Source of the DNA: Bradyrhizobium jicamae | GTDB lineage: Bacteria; Pseudomonadota; Alphaproteobacteria; Rhizobiales; Xanthobacteraceae | Direction of reading: 5' to 3' | Assembly (NCBI RefSeq): GCF_001440395.1 | Contig: NZ_LLXZ01000081.1 | Location: 23,088 to 58,237 of the forward strand | Length of the DNA: 35,150 nucleotides | Shown: piece after piece, positions 31,544 through 35,150 of the stretch | How positions within the stretch are numbered: the stretch's first letter is position 1 | Layout of the letters: each line of letters starts with the position of its first letter | Notes under the pieces: generated by a model | The model's database searches: none | Seen by the model: only the letters and a program-made list of their open reading frames with translations | What the model was told of the DNA's origin: nothing | Translations under genes and position numbers: made by a program

Positions 31544-32356
31544 ATGGAGATCAAGGTCGGCTTCGAGATTTCCTATGCGGCCGCGCAGCCGACGCCGATG
31601 GTGGTCATGCTCTCGATCCACCCGTCGCGCTTTGCCGATATCGTCGGCACTGAACGCATCGCCGCCGAGCCTGATGTTCCCATCAGTTTCTATCGCGACA
31701 GTTTTGGCAATGTCTGCGGCCGCCTCACAGCGCCTGCCGGTGGCGTCACGCTGCGCGGCGAGACGCTGGTGCGCGATTCCGGCCTGCCCGATGCTGTCGT
31801 GCCGACCGCGCAGCAGGTGCCGATCGATCAGTTGCCCGACGACGTGCTGCTCTACCTGATGCCGAGCCGCTATTGCGAGACCGACAAGCTGACCGATATC
31901 GCGTGGTCGCTGTTCGGCAATACGCCGCTCGGCTGGCCGCGGGTGCAGGCGATTGTCGACTTCGTGCACAATCACGTTACCTTCGGCTACGAGCATGCCC
32001 ACCACATGAAGTCGGCGCATGACGTCTACGAGCAGGGCGCCGGCGTCTGCCGCGATTTCGCGCATCTGGCGCTGACCTTCTGCCGCTGCATGAACATCCC
32101 GGCCCGCTATTGCACCGGCTATCTCGGCGACATCGGCGTGCCGCGCAATCCCGCGCCAATGGATTTCTCCGGCTGGTTCCAGGTCTACCTCTCGGGACAG
32201 TGGTACACCTTCGACGCCCGCCACAACGTCCCCCGCATCGGCCGCATCCTGATGGGCACCGGCCGGGATGCCGCCGACGTCGCGCTGACCACGAGCTTCG
32301 GCCGGATGGATCTGGTGAAGTTTTTCGTCGTCAGCGACGAGGTGGTGCCGGCTTGA
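31544..32356 (+). CDS. Transglutaminase-like protein, copy 2
   Basis: A 270-residue paralogue-type partner of the preceding gene. The nucleophile is retained: Cys169 in GAGVCRDFAHLALTFCRCMN. The Asp is present in YTFDARHN (Asp224). But at the place of the catalytic His the sequence reads DFSGWFQVYL, so Ser209-Gly210 replace His-Ala. His227 in DARHN could be an alternative. The N-terminal domain is shorter (MEIKVGFEISYAAAQPTPMV). Start ATG 31544, 3 bases after copy 1. The pair are likely to act as a complex, or one is a regulatory subunit. No ATP-grasp or alpha-E partner is nearby. Confidence 0.9.
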   Translation: MEIKVGFEISYAAAQPTPMVVMLSIHPSRFADIVGTERIAAEPDVPISFYRDSFGNVCGRLTAPAGGVTLRGETLVRDSGLPDAVVPTAQQVPIDQLPDDVLLYLMPSRYCETDKLTDIAWSLFGNTPLGWPRVQAIVDFVHNHVTFGYEHAHHMKSAHDVYEQGAGVCRDFAHLALTFCRCMNIPARYCTGYLGDIGVPRNPAPMDFSGWFQVYLSGQWYTFDARHNVPRIGRILMGTGRDAADVALTTSFGRMDLVKFFVVSDEVVPA

Positions 32357-32367
32357 GGCCTGGCTGC

Positions 32368-32481
32368 GTCATTGCGAGCCAACGGGTTGCGCGAACGCGC
32401 GCCCGATGACAGGCTCCGCGAAGCAATCCATCCTTCTGCGCATGAGGTGGCAATGGATTGCTTCGCTTTGCCCGCAATGAC
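32368..32481. repeat. Dispersed repeat, copy 2
   Basis: It shares ends GTCATTGCGAGCC...GCAATGAC, the internal inverted pair GAAGCAATCCAT (32420-32431) / ATGGATTGCTTC (32453-32464) and the identical 27-base stretch 32405-32431 with the copy at 3554-3697. It lies between the transglutaminase and GGCT-like genes. Confidence 0.85.
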
Positions 32482-32491
32482 ATAGAAGGCC

Positions 32492-32890
32492 ATGATTTCA
32501 GATCGTCTCTTCGTCTACGGCACGCTGATGCGCGGCTTCGACCATCCGATGGCGCAACTCCTGTCGCGCAGCGCGGATTTTCTGGGCACCGCCACCTGCC
32601 GCGGCCGGCTCTATCGCATCAAGCATTATCCGGGGCTGGTGCTGTCGGACGATCCCGCCGATGTCGTGTTCGGTGAACTGTACCGGCTGCGCGATCGCGA
32701 CGCCTTGCTCGGCGAGTTCGACATGTACGAAGCCTGCGGCGAGGGCTTTCCGGAGCCGACCGAATATGTGAGGCGCATGCTGCCGCTGGCGCTGGAAGAC
32801 GGCAGCGCCGGCGAGGCATGGACCTATGTCTACAACTGGCCCGTCACCGGCCTGCCGCTCATCGCCTCGGGGAAGTTTCTGGAGGAGTGA
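32492..32890 (+). CDS. Gamma-glutamylcyclotransferase-like protein
   Basis: A 132-residue GGCT-fold protein. The opening block RLFVYGTLMRGFDHPMAQLL carries the VYGTLM loop that binds substrate, and SGKFLEE is the C-terminal end. The acidic residue that does the catalysis in family members is likely Glu in the LGEFDMYEACGEG region. It could form 5-oxoproline from gamma-glutamyl dipeptides or amines; the true substrate is unknown. Start ATG 32492. It is 135 bases after the transglutaminase pair, with a repeat between, so it is probably transcribed separately or by read-through. Confidence 0.9.
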   Translation: MISDRLFVYGTLMRGFDHPMAQLLSRSADFLGTATCRGRLYRIKHYPGLVLSDDPADVVFGELYRLRDRDALLGEFDMYEACGEGFPEPTEYVRRMLPLALEDGSAGEAWTYVYNWPVTGLPLIASGKFLEE

Positions 32891-32927
32891 GTATTACGCC
32901 GTCAAGCCCGGCCATGACGAGATGCGA

Positions 32928-33494
32928 TCACCCCGCATCCAGCCGCTCACGCTCCATCCTGATATCGATTTCGCGCTCGACAAATTTCCATTCCTCGCTG
33001 GCACGCAGGGTGCGCACCAGTTCCTCGAATTCTTCGGCATACGCGGGTGCGTATTCGAACCAGGTCAGGAAATCGAAGGGCTCGCCGAGATCGCGGCTGT
33101 GAAAGAGCTGGCGGGCGACCGCTGGCAGGTATTTCAGGCTGCCGGCGATGTGACGGGATTTGTCTTCGAGGATTTGCCGACGCTCCTCCTGCGTCAGCTC
33201 CCACCAGGCCGCCGATTTCTTGATCGGGATCAGCGCGGCATAGGTCGCCTCGGGGCGGCCGATCTCGGCAGGAGAGGCGTCGAGCTGTTGCTTCTCGGCA
33301 CGCTCGGTGTAGCGCAGGTGGCTGCTGACGCCGGCGAGCCGCCAGGCAGTCGGCGAGGGCATGATCGGCAGCGTGATCGACAGCGCATGCACGACCGATA
33401 CCGAAGGCGTCGGCACCAACGACGCTCCCTTGACGGATGCGAACCGCGTCACCCGCCACGCCCCGCTCCTGCCGCCCCGGAAGATCGTGAACAT
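32928..33494 (-). CDS. cld: Chlorite dismutase (short, dimeric type)
   Basis: A heme enzyme that splits chlorite to chloride and O2. At 188 residues it is the short dimeric kind known from Nitrobacter and Bradyrhizobium. The proximal heme His115 (SRHIAG) and the distal Arg128 (PAVARQLFHS) are 13 apart, matching, as I recall, H114/R127 of the Nitrobacter winogradskyi enzyme. Other matches are FRGGRSGAWRVTRFASV, PIKKSAAWWELTQEERRQIL and SRDLGEPFDFLTWFEYAP. No export signal is visible, so it should be cytosolic. I use the ATG at 33494, in line with the family; an in-frame TTG at 33530 would add 12 residues. Neither has a clear ribosome site. Its real substrate in such bacteria is not settled. 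Confidence 0.9.
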   Translation of the reverse strand: MFTIFRGGRSGAWRVTRFASVKGASLVPTPSVSVVHALSITLPIMPSPTAWRLAGVSSHLRYTERAEKQQLDASPAEIGRPEATYAALIPIKKSAAWWELTQEERRQILEDKSRHIAGSLKYLPAVARQLFHSRDLGEPFDFLTWFEYAPAYAEEFEELVRTLRASEEWKFVEREIDIRMERERLDAG

Positions 33495-33550
33495 GAACGG
33501 GATGGAAGCGCGGAACGGGCAGGGATTCAAGCAGACTCAGGCCCCACATT

Positions 33551-33616
33551 CGCCGTCATGCCAGCGCCTGACCCGGGCATCCACGTCTTTCTTCGCTCTG
33601 GTGGGCCATGACGGCG
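33551..33616. repeat. Degenerate palindromic repeat
   Basis: CGCCGTCATG (33551-33560) pairs perfectly with CATGACGGCG (33607-33616). The inside (GACCCGGGCATCCACG) resembles the repeat near 11387. It lies in the gap between cld and dnaG. Confidence 0.55.
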
Positions 33617-33748
33617 AGGGGATCGTGCCCACTTCCGTCCTGTGAATAGCGGCGAGAAGCCTGATAAACATCGCTTTCGGGGCTCGCCTCCCTATATCCA
33701 TGCTCGATTGGCAATCGTCCAGGAATCGCCGAGGTAGAATCTTAACTT

Positions 33749-35150
33749 ATGCGCTTCACCCCCCAATTCCTCGAAGAGCTGCGCGCCCGGCTTCCGGTCT
33801 CCGAAGTCGTGGGCCGGCGCGTGAAGCTGAAGAAGGCGGGGCGGGAGTTCAAGGGGCTGTCGCCGTTCCAGCAGGAGAAGACGCCCTCGTTCACGGTCAA
33901 CGATCAGAAGCAGTTTTACCACGACTTCTCGACCGGCAAGCACGGCAACATCTTCGACTTCGTCATGGAGACGGAGGGCGTTTCGTTTCCCGAGGCCGTC
34001 GAGCGGCTCGCGTCCATGGCCGGTCTACCGCTGCCGGCGGCAACGCCGGATGCCGCGCGCCACGAGCAGCGCCGCAAGACGCTGCACGACGTGATGGAAC
34101 TCGCGGCCAAATTCTTCGCCGACACGCTCGCCTCCCGCAACGGCGCCAAGGCCCGCGGCTACCTCGGCGACCGCGCCATCACGCCGGCGACGCAGCTGCA
34201 GTTTCGCTTGGGCTATGCGCCGCCGGATCGGTTTGCGCTGAAGGAGCATCTGGGCGGGCAGGGCATTTCCACCGAGGACATGGTGGAAGCCGGTCTCCTG
34301 ATCGGGGGCGACGACATCCCCGTTCCCTACGATCGCTTCCGCGACCGCGTGATGTTTCCGATATCCGATGCAAGGGGCCGTGTCATCGCCTTCGGCGGCC
34401 GCGCGCTGGAAAAGGACGTTCCGGCAAAATATCTGAACTCGCCCGAGACGCCGCTCTTCCACAAGGGCGACAACCTCTACAACCTCGCCACCGCGCGGCA
34501 GGCCACGCATAACGGCAGCCCCCTGATCGTGGTCGAAGGCTATGTCGACGTCATCGCCATGGTCACCGCAGGCTTCGGCGGCGCCGTCGCCCCGCTTGGC
34601 ACGGCCTTGACCGAAAACCAGCTCGCGCTGCTCTGGCGGATGGCGGACGAGCCGATCCTCTGCTTCGACGGCGACCGCGCCGGGCAGAAGGCTGCCTACC
34701 GCGCCGCCGATCTCGCAATGCCCAATCTCGCGCCGGGCAAAAGCCTGCGCTTTGCGCTGTTGCCTGAAGGGCAGGATCCGGACGACCTCGCCCGCACCGG
34801 CGGCCGTGTTGCGATCGAGGAAGTGATTTCGGCGGCGCGTCCGCTCGCCGACATGATCTGGTCGCGCGAGATCGAAGGCGGGACCTTCGCGACGCCCGAA
34901 CGGCGCGCAGCATTGGAAGCGCGCATCAACGAACTCAGTAACGGCATCCGCGACGAGGTCGTGCGCCGCTACTACCGCCAGGATCTCGCCGAGCGCCTGC
35001 AGCGCACCTTTGCCCCGCAGGGCGGGGGCGGTGGCTACGGAAGGAATAATTTCCGCACCGGCCGCAGCGAATCACCCCGCGCGTTTGTCCCGCGCGGCGC
35101 GGCTCCGGCCGGCCGATTCGCCCCCCGCGGCGGCCGCCCCGGGGCATCCC
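33749..35150 (+). CDS. dnaG: DNA primase DnaG (5' part, truncated by window end)
   Basis: Synthesises RNA primers at the replication fork. The first 467 codons are present; the frame is open to the window edge. The N-terminal zinc-finger-like domain is at 1-100, the catalytic core follows, and the TOPRIM motifs are Glu263 in LIVVEGYVDVIAM and the DxD of Asp307/Asp309 in ILCFDGDRAGQKAA. The usual CPFH...CFGC ligands are absent: the four positions are Ser38, Gln41, Asp59 and Thr62 (GLSPFQQEKTPSFTV and YHDFSTGKHG). I recall the same loss in other Alphaproteobacteria. The segment at about 430-467 is Gly/Arg/Pro-rich, before the C-terminal helicase-binding domain. Start ATG 33749. No RBS is obvious. 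Confidence 0.96.
   Translation, partial: MRFTPQFLEELRARLPVSEVVGRRVKLKKAGREFKGLSPFQQEKTPSFTVNDQKQFYHDFSTGKHGNIFDFVMETEGVSFPEAVERLASMAGLPLPAATPDAARHEQRRKTLHDVMELAAKFFADTLASRNGAKARGYLGDRAITPATQLQFRLGYAPPDRFALKEHLGGQGISTEDMVEAGLLIGGDDIPVPYDRFRDRVMFPISDARGRVIAFGGRALEKDVPAKYLNSPETPLFHKGDNLYNLATARQATHNGSPLIVVEGYVDVIAMVTAGFGGAVAPLGTALTENQLALLWRMADEPILCFDGDRAGQKAAYRAADLAMPNLAPGKSLRFALLPEGQDPDDLARTGGRVAIEEVISAARPLADMIWSREIEGGTFATPERRAALEARINELSNGIRDEVVRRYYRQDLAERLQRTFAPQGGGGGYGRNNFRTGRSESPRAFVPRGAAPAGRFAPRGGRPGAS

Noticed and set aside
29720..32224. An 834-codon open frame on the minus strand
   Set aside because: Only the part below 30517 is a protein family (amidohydrolase-like). The remainder is antisense to the two transglutaminase genes, which have intact catalytic motifs; high GC leaves the opposite frame open.
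33700..34512. A plus-strand frame of 270 codons over dnaG
   Set aside because: It is out of frame with dnaG, whose TOPRIM motifs and family sequence run from 33749 in another frame.
1..35150. tRNA, rRNA, CRISPR, transposase, phage or secretion-system genes
   Set aside because: I looked for cloverleaf arms, repeat-spacer arrays and transposase motifs in the intergenic gaps and found none; the longer gaps hold only dyads and repeat remnants.

Overview
The window is about 35 kb of high-GC DNA that reads as the chromosome of a Bradyrhizobium-like alphaproteobacterium (Nitrobacteraceae, order Hyphomicrobiales). The grounds are the proteins (a DUF3551 small secreted protein, a DUF1127 protein, a dimeric-type chlorite dismutase, a DnaG of the alphaproteobacterial type), the GC-rich third positions, and several intergenic palindromic repeats of the kind common in Bradyrhizobium genomes. 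No rRNA, tRNA, CRISPR array, intact insertion sequence or phage gene was seen. Family names come from reading the proteins by eye, not from a search.

Layout. 1-3.5 kb: a secreted DUF1254/DUF1214 protein (minus), a small hypothetical gene (plus), a YjlB-like cupin and a PaaI-type thioesterase (both minus). 3.7-5.7 kb: carA (minus), divergent from a GatB/YqeY-domain gene (plus). 5.8-8.9 kb: a secreted peptidoglycan-binding-like protein, a large winged-helix/TolB-like/TPR regulator, and a divergent DUF1127 gene. 9.2-11.3 kb: a two-gene unit of folE and a Rieske/FAD ferredoxin reductase. 11.5-15.4 kb: acyl-CoA synthetase and marR, then a SnoaL-like gene with a membrane-protein gene, then a DUF2189 membrane protein. 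15.4-17.6 kb: a hybrid sensor histidine kinase. 17.9-19.2 kb: an overlapping ArsR-SRPBCC-SRPBCC operon (minus) with a clear operator, divergent from a secreted LVIVD-repeat protein coupled to a Cys-rich secreted protein. 21.6-24.2 kb: a LysE exporter, a duplicated DUF3592 membrane protein, a DUF3551 gene, and a 56-codon zinc-ribbon gene (24016-24186) with a strong ribosome binding site. 24.2-29.7 kb: an IclR regulator divergent from a class V aminotransferase and a complete polar amino acid ABC transporter. 29.7-32.9 kb: an N-formylglutamate amidohydrolase-like gene, two tandem transglutaminase-like genes and a gamma-glutamylcyclotransferase-like gene. 32.9-35.15 kb: chlorite dismutase (minus) and the 5' part of dnaG (plus), which runs off the window.

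How the parts fit. The carA-yqeY pair and dnaG are housekeeping genes that I remember as close neighbours in many Rhizobiales. Here about 28 kb of mostly accessory, small, self-regulated cassettes separates them, with dispersed repeats at several junctions. The best-supported cassettes are the IclR/aminotransferase/ABC uptake and degradation unit, the ArsR/SRPBCC operon with its GCAACC-AAAA-GGTTGC operator, and the MarR/SnoaL unit with a GTCAAC-ATA-GTTGAC dyad. The points most worth a second look are the DnaG whose four zinc-ligand positions are Ser, Gln, Asp and Thr; a chlorite dismutase with its His/Arg pair intact; a tandem transglutaminase whose second copy lacks the catalytic His; and a perfect FNR/FixK-type box upstream of the zinc-ribbon gene.
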